DNA of 64,000 bases from Microbispora sp. ZYX-F-249 (GTDB lineage Bacteria > Actinomycetota > Actinomycetes > Streptosporangiales > Streptosporangiaceae), in assembly GCF_039649665.1 (NCBI RefSeq), contig NZ_JBDJAW010000012.1, positions 124,001 through 188,000 of the forward strand. Direction: 5' to 3'. Position numbers and translations under genes: made by a program. This document shows, in pieces, positions 23,683-32,553 of the stretch. Below the pieces are notes generated by a model. That model did no database searches, was not told the DNA's origin, and was given only the letters and a program-made list of their open reading frames with translations. How positions within the stretch are numbered: the stretch's first letter is position 1; each line of letters starts with the position of its first letter.

Positions 23683-24753
23683 ATGGAACGCCTCACGAGG
23701 GCCGAGCTTCAGGCGCGCAACCGGGCCAGGGTGCTGGCCGCCGCCCGGGAGGAGTTCGCCGAGCGGGGGTTCCGCGACGCCAAGGTCGACGCGATCGCCG
23801 ACCGGGCGGGACTCACCCGTGGCGCGGTCTACTCCAACTTCCCCGGCAAGCGGGCCCTGTACTTCTCGGTGCTGGCCGATCTGGCCGAGCGGGAGGCCGC
23901 CGTAGCCACCGTGGACGGGGCGGTGTCCGGAGCGGGCACGGCCCGGGAGGCGCTCGCGGCGTTCGCCCGCGCCTGGGTCGCCCGGCTTCCGCTGGCCACC
24001 GAAGGCCCGGCCAGGCTCGGTATGGACCTGATGCCGGAGGTGCTCGCCGACCAGCGGGTGCGCCGGCCGTTCGCGCAGCTGATGAAGCTGAACGCGATCG
24101 TGCTCGGGCTCGCGCTCGAGGGTCTGTGCGGGCCCGGGCGGCGTCTGGTGCGGGTCGCGGAGACGGCCCTGACCACCCTGTACGGCGCGAGCCAGATGGC
24201 CGACGCGGCGCCCGGGTTCTCCGAGCCGTTCGACGTCGTCGCGGCGTGCGCCGCCCTGGCGGACCTGGACCTCGGCGACCGGTGGGACGCCCCCCATCTG
24301 CCGTTCGTCCCCCGCGCGCGGCCCGGTGACGGGCCGTGGTCGCCGCCGCCCGCGGTGGACGCGCTGGGTGGCGGGCCGGCCCCGCTCGCCCGCGACGGCG
24401 TGGTGGCGGTCCTCGGGCTGCACCGCCTGGGGGCCGTGGAGGAGGCGGTGCGGGCCACGCCGCCCGCCGGCGAGGTCACCGTGGTCCTGGTCACCGGCGA
24501 CCCCGGCGAGCTGGGGCCGCTGGCCCGGCTCACCCTCGCCGAGCTGCGTTTCTGCCTGCGCCGCGCGTTACCCGCGCCGGCCTGGCCGCGCCTGCGCGTG
24601 GTGCACGACGAGGAGGGGGCCGTCGCGGCGGCGGCCGGGGTGACCGCCGTGAGCGACGGGACCGAGGCGGCCGTGCGGGTGCGGTCGGGCCGCGTGGTCG
24701 CCCGCGCGGACGGGTACGGCGCCTGTCACGCCGCCGCCTCCGCCGAACCCTGA
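23683..24753 (+). CDS. TetR-family regulator with a C-terminal redoxin-like domain
   Basis: A protein of 356 residues, about 150 longer than a standard TetR. ATG 23683 follows GAGGAGATCG. Residues 10-60 are the helix-turn-helix (NRARVLAAAREEFAERGF, then AIADRAGLTRGAVYSNFPGKR). Residues about 70-205 are a TetR ligand domain. From about 225 to the end, VVAVLGLHRLGA, VTVVLVTGDPGELG, LRVVHDEEGAVAAAAGV and VRSGRVVARADGYG follow the strand order of a peroxiredoxin/thioredoxin-like fold, but without a visible CxxC or peroxidatic Cys. This could be a degenerate sensor domain. It is divergent from the P450, its likely target. The fold is inferred by eye. Confidence 0.85.
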   Translation: MERLTRAELQARNRARVLAAAREEFAERGFRDAKVDAIADRAGLTRGAVYSNFPGKRALYFSVLADLAEREAAVATVDGAVSGAGTAREALAAFARAWVARLPLATEGPARLGMDLMPEVLADQRVRRPFAQLMKLNAIVLGLALEGLCGPGRRLVRVAETALTTLYGASQMADAAPGFSEPFDVVAACAALADLDLGDRWDAPHLPFVPRARPGDGPWSPPPAVDALGGGPAPLARDGVVAVLGLHRLGAVEEAVRATPPAGEVTVVLVTGDPGELGPLARLTLAELRFCLRRALPAPAWPRLRVVHDEEGAVAAAAGVTAVSDGTEAAVRVRSGRVVARADGYGACHAAASAEP

Positions 24754-24787
24754 CCGCGCGGGCGCGGACACTTGGCGCGACGGTCGA

Positions 24788-25861
24788 ATGCGTGTTCTAC
24801 TGAACCTCATGCGTCGCGACGCCACTACCCGTGCGGGGGACCAGAGCCCGGCGCGGCCCCGAGCGCATGAGACGGTGCAGGAGCCGCTCGTCGGTGCGGG
24901 CGGTGAGGCGGCCGCGGCCCGCCCGCGCATCGAACGGCAGGCCGTCACCCGCGTCTTCGACGGCATCACCTGCTACGAGGTGCCGGCCCGCGCGGCGCTG
25001 GAGCGGGTGCCCGAGGCCGCCGAGCTGCCCTTCGCGTGGGGCGCGAGCCCCTATCGCGGCTGCGAGGCGGGCTGCGGCTACTGCACCGCCCGCCGCGGTC
25101 ACCGCTACCTGGGCCTGGACCCCGGCACCGACTTCGCCACGAAGATCGTGGTCAAGACCGACCTGGCCCGCCGCCTGCGGCGCGAGCTCGCCTCCCCCCG
25201 CTGGGGCGGCGATCCGGTCGCGCTGGGCCTCACCGGCGACTGCTACCAGCCGGCCGAGGAGATCTACCGCCTGATGCCCGGTGTCATCCGGGCCCTCGCC
25301 GACGCGGCCAACCCGTTCACCGTGCTCACCAAGAGCCCCCTGGTCCTGCGCGACCTGGACCTGTTACGCGACGTCGCGAAGGTGACCCAGGTCGGCGCCC
25401 TGGTGTCGGTCGGGTTCGTCGACGATCGCGTGCGGCGCGCCGTCGAGCCGGGCGCCGCGACTCCGCAGCGGCGCCTGGAGATCTGCGCCGCGCTGAACGA
25501 GGCAGGCATTCCCTGCGGCGTGCTGATGGCCCCGATCCTGCCGCTCATCACCGACTCCACCGACCACCTGCTGGCGACCGTACGGCGGGCGGCCGAGGCG
25601 GGCGCGGTCAGCGTCACGCCCATCGTGCTGCGCCTGCCGGCGGGGGCCCGGGAGTGGTACCTGCGGTGGCTGGAGCGCGAGCACCCCGGTCTCGTGCCGC
25701 GTTACCAGGCGCTGTACGGCAGGGGCCAGGTCGCCGAGGAGGGTTACCGCCTGCGGATCGCCGAGCAGGTGCGGGCCCTCGCCGAGACCTACGGCATCGG
25801 CAGGGACGCCCGGCGCTGGCGGCGGCGGCGCTCTCCCGCCCGCCAGCTCGCCCTCGTCTGA
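24788..25861 (+). CDS. Radical SAM protein of the SplB-like Rv2578c family
   Basis: A protein of 357 residues from ATG 24788, or 350 from ATG 24809. The 4Fe-4S cluster motif is CEAGCGYCTARRGH (C-x3-C-x2-C). GASPYRGCEAGCGYC and DPGTDFATKIVVKTDLARRLRREL match, by recollection, the mycobacterial Rv2578c group, as do the later GLTGDCYQPAEEIYRLMPGVI, LTKSPLVLRDLDLL and YRLRIAEQV. The reaction is not established; the family is distantly related to spore photoproduct lyase. It stands alone between a TetR gene and a divergent TetR. Confidence 0.9.
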   Translation: MRVLLNLMRRDATTRAGDQSPARPRAHETVQEPLVGAGGEAAAARPRIERQAVTRVFDGITCYEVPARAALERVPEAAELPFAWGASPYRGCEAGCGYCTARRGHRYLGLDPGTDFATKIVVKTDLARRLRRELASPRWGGDPVALGLTGDCYQPAEEIYRLMPGVIRALADAANPFTVLTKSPLVLRDLDLLRDVAKVTQVGALVSVGFVDDRVRRAVEPGAATPQRRLEICAALNEAGIPCGVLMAPILPLITDSTDHLLATVRRAAEAGAVSVTPIVLRLPAGAREWYLRWLEREHPGLVPRYQALYGRGQVAEEGYRLRIAEQVRALAETYGIGRDARRWRRRRSPARQLALV

Positions 25862-25914
25862 ATCCTCGGGCGACCCGAGCCGTCGCCGGTCCCGTACCGC
25901 CCGGGCCCTGGGAA

Positions 25915-25959
25915 GGCCGGGCCGTGACAGGCCGGACCATGACAGGCCGGGCCGTTCAG
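25915..25959. repeat. Three 15-bp tandem repeats ahead of a gene end
   Basis: Units start at 25915, 25930 and 25945; the first reads GGCCGGGCCGTGACA, the second differs at three positions and the third diverges at its end. The array lies between the radical SAM stop and the TetR stop and overlaps the latter by a few bases. It may serve as a terminator for convergent transcription. No other role is visible. Confidence 0.65.
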
Positions 25960-26600
25960 GCGGTGGGGCGGACGGCATAGCCGCCGAGGGAGGGTTCCAG
26001 GAGGCCGAAGGCGGCGTCGATGTAGCCGGTGAGAGCCGTCTCGATCTCCGCGTCGTCCTGGCCCGCGATGGCGCGGCGGAGCGTCTCGTCGAACAGCAGC
26101 CGGTGGACGCCGCCGAGCTGGGCGGCGGCCACCCGGGGCAGGATGTCGCCGGGCCCGGCGCCGGTCTCGGCGGCCAGCGCGTCGGCCAGGGCCTTCTCGC
26201 GCTCGTCGTGGAACTCCCGCAGCCGGGCCGTGAGGGCCGGGCTAGCGGCGATCATCCGGGCGAACGCGGCACCGGAGAAGCCGATGACCGGGTCGTGCCC
26301 GGCGACCGCGGCGAGGTAGGCGCGCCGGAGTGCGGCCAGGGCGGATTCGCCGGGCGCCCTGTCGCGGACGGTCCGGGCCAGGGACCGCACGAAGTCCTCG
26401 CTCAGGTCGAAGACCAGATCCTCCTTGCGCGGGAAGTAGTTGGTGACCGTCATCTTGGCCACCTGTGCCGCCTGCGCCACTTCGGCGATCGTCACCTTGT
26501 CGAAGCCGCGCTCCAGGAACAGCCGGGTGGCCTCGTGGGAGATCTTCTCCCTGGTCTGCCGCTTCTTCAGCGCTCTGAGGCCGGTCTTCTCCGTGTCCAT
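25956..26600 (-). CDS. TetR-family regulator divergent from the sigma factor-vat-vgb operon
   Basis: A protein of 214 residues, ATG 26600 with AAGGTGGG upstream. The helix-turn-helix spans residues 16-62 (TREKISHEATRLFLERGFDKV, then VAQAAQVAKMTVTNYFPRKED). The ligand domain resembles the common TetR_C group with a C-terminal GYIDAAFGLLEPSLGG. It faces the sigma factor gene across a 114-bp AT-richer region, so it is the probable repressor of sigma factor, vat and vgb. A streptogramin as inducer would be logical but is not shown by the sequence. Confidence 0.9.
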   Translation of the reverse strand: MDTEKTGLRALKKRQTREKISHEATRLFLERGFDKVTIAEVAQAAQVAKMTVTNYFPRKEDLVFDLSEDFVRSLARTVRDRAPGESALAALRRAYLAAVAGHDPVIGFSGAAFARMIAASPALTARLREFHDEREKALADALAAETGAGPGDILPRVAAAQLGGVHRLLFDETLRRAIAGQDDAEIETALTGYIDAAFGLLEPSLGGYAVRPTA

Positions 26601-26714
26601 GTGCCCACCTTACATGGAATCGACCTAAAATTAGAGTTGACATGATTGTAGGTTGGACATAAGTTCTGACCTACCCGCGATCCGGGCTCGTGCGACACCG
26701 AAGGGACCCCGCTT
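26601..26714. promoter_or_regulatory. Divergent promoter region of the TetR and sigma factor-vat-vgb operon
   Basis: This gap is clearly richer in A/T than its surroundings. On the plus strand TTGACA (26637-26642) is a perfect -35 box; the best -10 options, CATAAG (26658-26663) and TAAGTT (26660-26665), are weak. GTAGGT (26648-26653) and ACCTAC (26669-26674) make an imperfectly spaced dyad that overlaps this promoter and could bind the TetR product. Confidence 0.5.
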
Positions 26715-27668
26715 TTGACCACTGCCGCGCTCCCCGCCAGCCCCGCCCGCCATCCGAAGGGAGCCGTGGACATCGACCCGGTCAAGGAGTATCTCCGGCA
26801 GATCGGGCGCACCCCGCTGCTCACCGCCGCGCAGGAGGTGGAGCTGGGCGCGCGCATCGAGGCCGGCCGGCTCGCCGCGGAGCGGCTGGCCGCCGATCCC
26901 GGCGGCCAGGCCGAACGGTGCGAGCTGGAGCGGCTGGCCGCCGACGGCCGCCGCGCCAGGGATCACATGGTCGAGGCCAACCTGCGGCTGGTCGTGTCGA
27001 TCGCCGGACGCTACGCCGCCAGGGGCGGGCTGCCGCTGCTGGACCTGGTGCAGGAGGGCACCATCGGCATGATGCGCGCGGTGGAGAAGTTCGACCACCG
27101 GCGCGGACTGAAGTTCTCCACCTACGCCACCTGGTGGATCAAGCAGGCGATCGGCCGCGCGCTCGCCGACCAGAGCCGGACGGTGCGCCTCCCCGCACAC
27201 GTGGTCGAGGATCTCAACCGGGTCCTGCGTGCCCGGCACGTGCTTCAGCGAAACCTGGGCCGCGCGGCCACCCCCGTGGAGCTCGCGGCCGAGCTCGGCC
27301 TGACACCCGAGAAGGTCGAGCAGTTGCTGCGGCATGCCCGCGAGCCGATCTCGCTGCACACCCCCGTGGGCGACGACGGCGCCGAGCTGAGCGACCTTCT
27401 CGCCGACGACGCGCCCGGTCCCGCGGCCGAGGTGGCCGCTTCCTCACTCCGCCGTGACCTGGAGGCGGTGCTGGCGACGCTGAGCGAGCGGGAGGCGGCC
27501 GTCATCACTCAGCGGTACGGCCTGGCCGACGACAGGCCGCGGACCCTGGACGAGATCGGCCGGACGTTCGGGGTGACCCGGGAACGCGTCCGCCAGATCG
27601 AGGCCAAGGGCATGCGCAAGCTGCGCGAGCCGGCCCGCGCCCGCGCCCTGGCCGGCCTCCTCGCCTGA
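26715..27668 (+). CDS. Sigma-70 family RNA polymerase sigma factor (group 2/HrdB-like)
   Basis: A protein of 317 residues from TTG 26715, with AAGGGA 8-9 bases upstream; GTG 26766 is an alternative. Region 1.2 is DPVKEYLRQIGRTPLLTAAQE; region 2 has ANLRLVVSIAGRYA and LVQEGTIGMMRAVEKFDHRRGLKFSTYATWWIKQAI (split only for citation); region 4.2 has LDEIGRTFGVTRERVRQIE. It is therefore a primary-like, non-essential type sigma factor, not an ECF. It is the first gene of an operon with vat and vgb (24 bp, then overlapping genes), which is an unusual partner for resistance enzymes. Repression by the divergent TetR is likely. Confidence 0.92.
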   Translation: MTTAALPASPARHPKGAVDIDPVKEYLRQIGRTPLLTAAQEVELGARIEAGRLAAERLAADPGGQAERCELERLAADGRRARDHMVEANLRLVVSIAGRYAARGGLPLLDLVQEGTIGMMRAVEKFDHRRGLKFSTYATWWIKQAIGRALADQSRTVRLPAHVVEDLNRVLRARHVLQRNLGRAATPVELAAELGLTPEKVEQLLRHAREPISLHTPVGDDGAELSDLLADDAPGPAAEVAASSLRRDLEAVLATLSEREAAVITQRYGLADDRPRTLDEIGRTFGVTRERVRQIEAKGMRKLREPARARALAGLLA

Positions 27669-27692
27669 CCTCCCCCTCGAAAGGACTCCTCT

Positions 27693-28349
27693 GTGACACC
27701 CGACCCCAAGACCGTGCATCCGCTGCCCGCCCACGAGCGGGTGGTCTTCCTCAAACCGCTGGTCAGCTCGCCGGCCATCGAGGTGGGTGAGTACACCTAC
27801 TACGACGACCCCGACGGCGCGACCGAATTCGAGCACCGCAACGTGCTGTACGCCTACGGGCCGGAGCGGCTGATCATCGGCAGGTACTGCGCCATCGCCT
27901 GCGGCACCCGGTTCCTGATGGCCGGCGCCGACCACCCGGCGATGGGCGTGTCCACCTTCCCGTTCACCATGTTCGGCGGCGAGTGGACCGAACGCACCCT
28001 CGACATCGTCACCGGCATGCCCAGCCGCGGCGACACGGTTATCGGCAACGACGTCTGGTTCGGCTACCAGGCCACGGTCATGCCCGGGGTGACCATCGGC
28101 GACGGCGCGATCATCGCCACCGGCGCCGTGGTCACCGCCGACGTCCCGCCCTACACCATCGTCGGCGGCAACCCGGCCAGGCCCATCCGCCGCCGCTTCG
28201 CCGACGACGACATCGAACGACTGCTGCGGGCCGCCTGGTGGGACTGGCCCGTCGAGCTGGTGACCGAGCACGCCCGCGTCATCATGGCCGGCACCCCCGC
28301 CGACATCGCCCGCATCGCCGCCGAGCACGGACTGGAGAAGAGCCTTTGA
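27693..28349 (+). CDS. vat: Streptogramin A O-acetyltransferase (Vat family)
   Basis: A protein of 218 residues, GTG 27693 with AAAGGA upstream. It is a left-handed beta-helix (xenobiotic acetyltransferase) enzyme. [20 protein letters not shown] contains catalytic His81, matching His82 of Vat(A) by my recollection. [40 protein letters not shown] and [13 protein letters not shown] are the hexapeptide-repeat coils and acetyl-CoA end. It inactivates group A streptogramins by acetylating a hydroxyl. It is the middle gene of the sigma factor-vat-vgb operon, and its stop overlaps the TTG of vgb. Confidence 0.92.
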   Translation: MTPDPKTVHPLPAHERVVFLKPLVSSPAIEVGEYTYYDDPDGATEFEHRNVLYAYGPERLIIGRYCAIACGTRFLMAGADHPAMGVSTFPFTMFGGEWTERTLDIVTGMPSRGDTVIGNDVWFGYQATVMPGVTIGDGAIIATGAVVTADVPPYTIVGGNPARPIRRRFADDDIERLLRAAWWDWPVELVTEHARVIMAGTPADIARIAAEHGLEKSL

Positions 28350-29245
28350 CCCACGTGACGATCACGGAGCACGCCGTGGCCGGCCCCGACGCCGGGCCGT
28401 ACGCGATCACGACGGGGCCGGACGGCGCGCTGTGGTTCACCATGGTCCACAGCAGCCGGATCGGCCGGCTGATCCCCGGTTCCGAGCCGGCGAGCCACGA
28501 ACTCGGCCCCGGCCGCGGGCCGACGATCATCGTCCCCGGCCCGGACGGCGCGCTGTGGTTCACCGAATACCAGGCACATCGGATCGGGAGGATCACCACC
28601 GGCGGCGTCGTCGACGAGTTCGCCCTGCCCACGCCCGGCTGCGGTCCGTTCGGCATCGCCCCGGGACCGGACGGCGCGCTGTGGTTCACCGAGACCGCGG
28701 CCGACCGCATCGGCCGCATCACCCCCGACGGGCAGGTGACCGAGTTCCCGCTGCCGGTCGCCGGCGGATTTCCCTCCGCCATCGCCGCCGGGGGCGACGG
28801 CGGGTTGTGGTTCACCCTGAACCAGGCCGGAGCCCTCGGACGGATCGGCACGGACGGCGCGATCAGCCTCCACGCGCTGCCGACCAAGGACGCCGCGCCG
28901 GTGGGGATCGCCGCCGGCCAGGACGGCGCCCTCTGGTTCGTGGAGATCGCCGCGGGCCAGATCGGCCGGATCACCCCCGACGGCCGCATCACCGAGTTCC
29001 CGCTGCCCGATCGGACGGCCCGGCCGCACGCCGTCACCACCGACGCCGGCGGCGTCCCGTGGTTCACCGAATGGGGCACGGGCCGCGTCGGCGCCGTCGC
29101 CGCCGACGGCACCATCGAGGTGTACGGCCTGCCCACCCCCGGGTGCGAGCCCCACGGCATCACCCTCGGCCCGGACGGCGCGCTGTGGACGGCACTGGAG
29201 ATCGGCGCGCTGGCCCGCATCGCCCCGGCCCACGGCCGGACCTGA
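28346..29245 (+). CDS. vgb: Virginiamycin B lyase (streptogramin B resistance)
   Basis: A protein of 299 residues from TTG 28346 (overlapping the vat stop) or GTG 28355. It is a seven-bladed beta-propeller with repeats such as [10 protein letters not shown] and RIGRITPDG. The catalytic set known from VgbB is in register: His228 and Glu242 in [18 protein letters not shown], then Glu268, His270 and Glu285 in [19 protein letters not shown]. It linearises type B streptogramins by C-O bond elimination. Together with vat it inactivates both halves of the synergistic pair. It is convergent with the WYL regulator, with 17 bp between stops. Confidence 0.93.
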   Translation: MTHVTITEHAVAGPDAGPYAITTGPDGALWFTMVHSSRIGRLIPGSEPASHELGPGRGPTIIVPGPDGALWFTEYQAHRIGRITTGGVVDEFALPTPGCGPFGIAPGPDGALWFTETAADRIGRITPDGQVTEFPLPVAGGFPSAIAAGGDGGLWFTLNQAGALGRIGTDGAISLHALPTKDAAPVGIAAGQDGALWFVEIAAGQIGRITPDGRITEFPLPDRTARPHAVTTDAGGVPWFTEWGTGRVGAVAADGTIEVYGLPTPGCEPHGITLGPDGALWTALEIGALARIAPAHGRT

Positions 29246-29262
29246 AAGGACGCCCGGGCCCG

Positions 29263-30222
29263 TCACCTTCGGCGCCGTCCGGCCGCCCGGGCGAAGCGGG
29301 CCGACAGCGTGCGCAGGTGGCGGGCGAGTTCCGGCGGCGACTCGACGTCGAAGTCGACCCCGAGCGTGCCCACCGCGAGCGCGACCAGCTCGAGTGAGTC
29401 GGAGGCCAGTTCCAGCACGCAGGTGTCGTCGTCGACGGGAGTGACGATCCCGTCGACGCGCCCGGCGACCCGGGAGGCGGGCGCGTACACCCGCAGCCGC
29501 GAGCGATACGGCCAGATCTCGTGGCCGATCGATCTGCGCAGGTAGGCCGCCACGTCGCCGCCGGGTGGATCACGATGGGCGAAGCGGGGCCCGTTGGGCG
29601 TGCGCAGCGAGATCCGGTCGGCCCGGAAGGTGCGCCAGCCGGCCCGGTCGGCGTCCCAGGCGACCAGGTACCACCTGCGGCCCCAGGCGACCAGGCGGTG
29701 GGGTTCGGCGATCCGGGTGGACCGGCCCCCGTGGTGGCCGGCGTAGTCGAAGCGGAGCGTCTCGGCGGCGCGGATCGCGGCGGAGATCGCGGTGAGGACG
29801 GCCGCGTCCACCGTGGGCCCGCCGCGCGGCGGGATCGCGACCATGGCCTCTTCCAGGGTCTGGACCCGGTGGCGCAGCCGGGACGGCAGGACGTGCTCGA
29901 CCTTGGTCAGCGCGCGCAGCGCGGCTTCCTCGATCCCGCTGACGCCGCTCGCGGCGCCGGTGCGCAGCCCGACGGTCACCGCCACCGCCTCCTCGTCGTC
30001 CAGCAGCAGCGGAGGCAGCGAGGCGCCGGCTCCGAGCCGGTAGCCACCGGCCGGGCCCAAGGCGGCGTGGACCGGATAACCCAGCTCGCGCAGCCTTCCC
30101 ACGTCGCGCCGCACCGTACGGGTCGTGACGTTCAGGCGTTCGGCGAGCTCGGCGCCCGGCCAGTCGCGGCGCGACTGCAGCAACGACAACATCCGGAGCA
30201 GACGGGCGGAAGTGTCCGACAT
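29263..30222 (-). CDS. WYL-domain, DeoR/HTH_11-type transcriptional regulator
   Basis: A protein of 319 residues from ATG 30222. The N-terminal helix-turn-helix is [40 protein letters not shown] in outline ([16 protein letters not shown] recognised), followed by [17 protein letters not shown]. The WYL domain has [25 protein letters not shown] and a WCX extension to the C-terminus. These regulators sense nucleotides, nucleic acids or other ligands and often repress a divergent gene. Here that gene is the epoxide hydrolase at 30285, and the 62-bp gap contains a small dyad. Confidence 0.9.
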   Translation of the reverse strand: MSDTSARLLRMLSLLQSRRDWPGAELAERLNVTTRTVRRDVGRLRELGYPVHAALGPAGGYRLGAGASLPPLLLDDEEAVAVTVGLRTGAASGVSGIEEAALRALTKVEHVLPSRLRHRVQTLEEAMVAIPPRGGPTVDAAVLTAISAAIRAAETLRFDYAGHHGGRSTRIAEPHRLVAWGRRWYLVAWDADRAGWRTFRADRISLRTPNGPRFAHRDPPGGDVAAYLRRSIGHEIWPYRSRLRVYAPASRVAGRVDGIVTPVDDDTCVLELASDSLELVALAVGTLGVDFDVESPPELARHLRTLSARFARAAGRRRR

Positions 30223-30244
30223 CCGTCCATATTTACCTGAGTGC

Positions 30245-30261
30245 AGGACCGCGGCTGTCCT
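30245..30261. promoter_or_regulatory. Small dyad in the WYL regulator/epoxide hydrolase promoter region
   Basis: AGGAC (30245-30249) and GTCCT (30257-30261) are inverted around a 7-base centre, 24 bp before the hydrolase start. This is a weak candidate site for the divergent WYL regulator. Confidence 0.3.
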
Positions 30262-30284
30262 CCATAGGCGCAACGCTTGCGGCC

Positions 30285-31433
30285 ATGAGCACACCGGAAC
30301 CCTTCCGCGTCGACATCCCGCAGACCGACCTCGACGACCTGGCCGCCCGCCTGGCCCGCACCCGCTGGCCCGACGAGCTTCCCGGCGTCGGCTGGTCGTA
30401 CGGGGTGAACAAGGACTACCTCATGGAGCTGGCCGGCCACTGGCGCACCGGCTACGACTGGCGCGCGCACGAGGCCCGCCTCAACGAGGTCCCGCAGTTC
30501 ACCACCGAGATCGACGGCCAAACCATCCATTTCCTGCACGTCCGCTCCCCCGAGCCCGACGCCACACCGCTCATCGTCACGCATGGGTGGCCGAGCACGG
30601 TGTACGACTTCCTGGACATCCTCGGGCCGCTGACCGACCCGCGGGCGTACGGCGGAGACCCGGCCGACGCCTTCCACGTCGTCGCGCCCTCGGTGCCGGG
30701 CTTCGCGTTCTCCGGTCCGACCCGCGAGACCGGCTGGGGCGTCGGCCGCGTCGCGCGGGCCTGGGCCGAGCTCATGCGCCGCCTGGGATACGACCGGTAC
30801 GGCGCCCAGGGGGGCGACTTCGGCAGCATCGTCTCCCCCGAGCTCGGCCGGATCGCACCGGAGCACGTGATCGGCGTGCACGTCAACGCGCTGGTCAACG
30901 CCTCGACGGCGACCGGCCCCGGCGTGCTGGACAAGCTGTCCGGTGAGGAACGCGAACAGGCGGAGCGCAACCGGAAATGGTGGTACGCCCACTCCGGCTA
31001 CGCCACCCAGATGTCCACCCGGCCGCAGACGCTGGCCTACGCGCTCAACGACTCCCCCGCCGGGCAGCTGGCCTGGAACCTGGAATGGTTCGTGGACTGG
31101 GACCCCACCCGTACGGAGCGCACCCCCGTCGACCGCGACACCGTCTTGACCAATGTCACGATCTTCTGGCTGACCGCGACCGCGGGATCGGCCGCGCGGC
31201 TGTACTTCGAGAGCGCGTCGGAGGCCTGGGGCCGGCGGCCGGCGCCCTCACCGGTCCCGACGGGAGTGGCGAACTTCCTGGGCGACCGCGCGATCCGCGG
31301 GCTGGCGGAGCTGTCGAACACCGTCACGCACTGGTCGCGGTTCCCCCGCGGCGGTCACTTCGCCTCGCTGCAGGCGCCCGACCTGCTGGTCACCGACATC
31401 CGGGACTTCTTCCGGAGCCTGCGGGCCCGGTAG
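30285..31433 (+). CDS. Epoxide hydrolase (EHN-domain, alpha/beta hydrolase fold)
   Basis: A protein of 382 residues. The N-terminal EHN domain opens with [22 protein letters not shown] and contains [12 protein letters not shown]. The hydrolase core has oxyanion motif HGWPST (100-105), nucleophile Asp178 in GAQGGDFGS and catalytic His358 in [14 protein letters not shown]. Soluble microsomal-type epoxide hydrolases convert epoxides to diols; the physiological epoxide is unknown. It is divergent from the WYL regulator. After its TAG the same frame stays open for 33 codons of protein-like sequence ending at TAA 31533-31535. Confidence 0.92.
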   Translation: MSTPEPFRVDIPQTDLDDLAARLARTRWPDELPGVGWSYGVNKDYLMELAGHWRTGYDWRAHEARLNEVPQFTTEIDGQTIHFLHVRSPEPDATPLIVTHGWPSTVYDFLDILGPLTDPRAYGGDPADAFHVVAPSVPGFAFSGPTRETGWGVGRVARAWAELMRRLGYDRYGAQGGDFGSIVSPELGRIAPEHVIGVHVNALVNASTATGPGVLDKLSGEEREQAERNRKWWYAHSGYATQMSTRPQTLAYALNDSPAGQLAWNLEWFVDWDPTRTERTPVDRDTVLTNVTIFWLTATAGSAARLYFESASEAWGRRPAPSPVPTGVANFLGDRAIRGLAELSNTVTHWSRFPRGGHFASLQAPDLLVTDIRDFFRSLRAR

Positions 31434-31449
31434 CCGGAGGGGCCTCCGG
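31434..31449 (+). terminator. Hairpin directly after the epoxide hydrolase
   Basis: CCGGAG (31434-31439) and CTCCGG (31444-31449) can pair around GGGC immediately after the stop codon. No T-run follows. It is a possible terminator of the kind common in GC-rich actinomycetes. Confidence 0.4.
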
Positions 31450-31564
31450 GGGAGCGGGAGGTCGCCCGCCTCGTCGCCGCGCTCGACGCGGCCCGCCGCC
31501 TGCCGGACCCCGGCGGGTCAGGCACCGAGGGGTAAATAGGTCGACGTCGGGCGCGGAAGGTCGC

Positions 31565-31576
31565 TACCGTCCCGCC
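31565..31576 (+). promoter_or_regulatory. Leaderless-type promoter of the dioxygenase-like gene
   Basis: TACCGT (31565-31570) fits the actinobacterial -10 pattern TAnnnT and lies exactly 6 bases before ATG 31577, so the transcript would start at or next to the start codon. No ribosome-binding site is present, which supports this reading. Confidence 0.5.
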
Positions 31577-32338
31577 ATGGCTGCGTTCAGCGAGACCGAC
31601 CTCGACCGCTTCGTCTCCGACGGGTTCCTCAAGGTGGAAGAGGCCTTCCCCCGCCAGACCGGGGACCGGATCAGGCAGCAGCTGTGGCGGCAGATCGGGT
31701 TGTCCCCCGACCGGCCGGAAGACTGGAGGCGGCCGGTGGTGTGGGCGGCCCCCGACCCGACGGGGCAGGGCCCGTCCGGGGAGGCGATGCGAAGCCCGCG
31801 CCTCGCCGAGGCGCTGGACCTGATCGCCGGCAAGGGCGGCTGGGAGCCGCGCGGCACCATCGGCAACACGCCGGTCCGCTTCCCGCACCCCTCCGACGCC
31901 GGGGACACCGGCTGGCACATCGACCAGAACGACCCCGGACCGGCCGGCGCCTGGGGAACGGTCACGCTCAGGTCCCGCACCATGCTCGTGCTGGTCCTGC
32001 TGTCGGAGGTCGGCCCCGACGACGCGCCCACCCGCATCAGGGCCGGATCCCACCTCGACACCGCCCGCGTGCTGGAGCCGCACGGCGAGCAGGGGCTGGA
32101 GTTCTTCGCCTCCGGCCCGCTGCTGGACGAGGCGAGCGCGCACCGCCCCGAGACCTACGCCACGGGACTGCCCGGCGACGTCTACCTGTGCCATCCGCAC
32201 CTCGTCCACGCCGCCCAGCCTCACCACGGGACGCGGCCGCGTTTCATGTCCCAGATCCCGTTCTTCCTGACCGATCCGCTGGCCCCCGGCGACGCCACAC
32301 CCCTCGCGCGGGCCGTACGGCTCGGCCTCGGCGGCTGA
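31577..32338 (+). CDS. Phytanoyl-CoA dioxygenase (PhyH)-family Fe(II)/2-oxoglutarate oxygenase
   Basis: A protein of 253 residues. FVSDGFLKVEEAFPRQTGDRIRQ is the usual PhyH opening. The iron facial triad is visible as HxD in TGWHIDQ and the distal His in CHPHLVHAAQPHHGTRPRFMSQ, where the following Arg would bind 2-oxoglutarate. Such enzymes hydroxylate or halogenate small molecules or lipids; no substrate is evident. It appears to be transcribed alone from a leaderless-type promoter. Confidence 0.87.
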   Translation: MAAFSETDLDRFVSDGFLKVEEAFPRQTGDRIRQQLWRQIGLSPDRPEDWRRPVVWAAPDPTGQGPSGEAMRSPRLAEALDLIAGKGGWEPRGTIGNTPVRFPHPSDAGDTGWHIDQNDPGPAGAWGTVTLRSRTMLVLVLLSEVGPDDAPTRIRAGSHLDTARVLEPHGEQGLEFFASGPLLDEASAHRPETYATGLPGDVYLCHPHLVHAAQPHHGTRPRFMSQIPFFLTDPLAPGDATPLARAVRLGLGG

Positions 32339-32553
32339 GCGGAGCGGGGCCGGGCCGGCAAGCTCTCCCTCCGGCCACACCCGGCGTCGCATTCGCTGCC
32401 GGAGCCGGCAGCCGCCGCTCGGCCGTACCCTGAACGCCGGGGAAAGCGTCGTTCTGTGCTGCCCGGCCGTCGGCCGGGACGACAGCGGGCGTGCCCGGCC
32501 GCCCGCCGTCGACTGAGCACGACACGAGACGAAACGAGAGGTGCAGCACGACC

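Noticed and set aside
30223-30284. Strong operator for the WYL regulator
   Set aside because: Only a 5-bp dyad is visible, so it is listed with low confidence and not as a finding.
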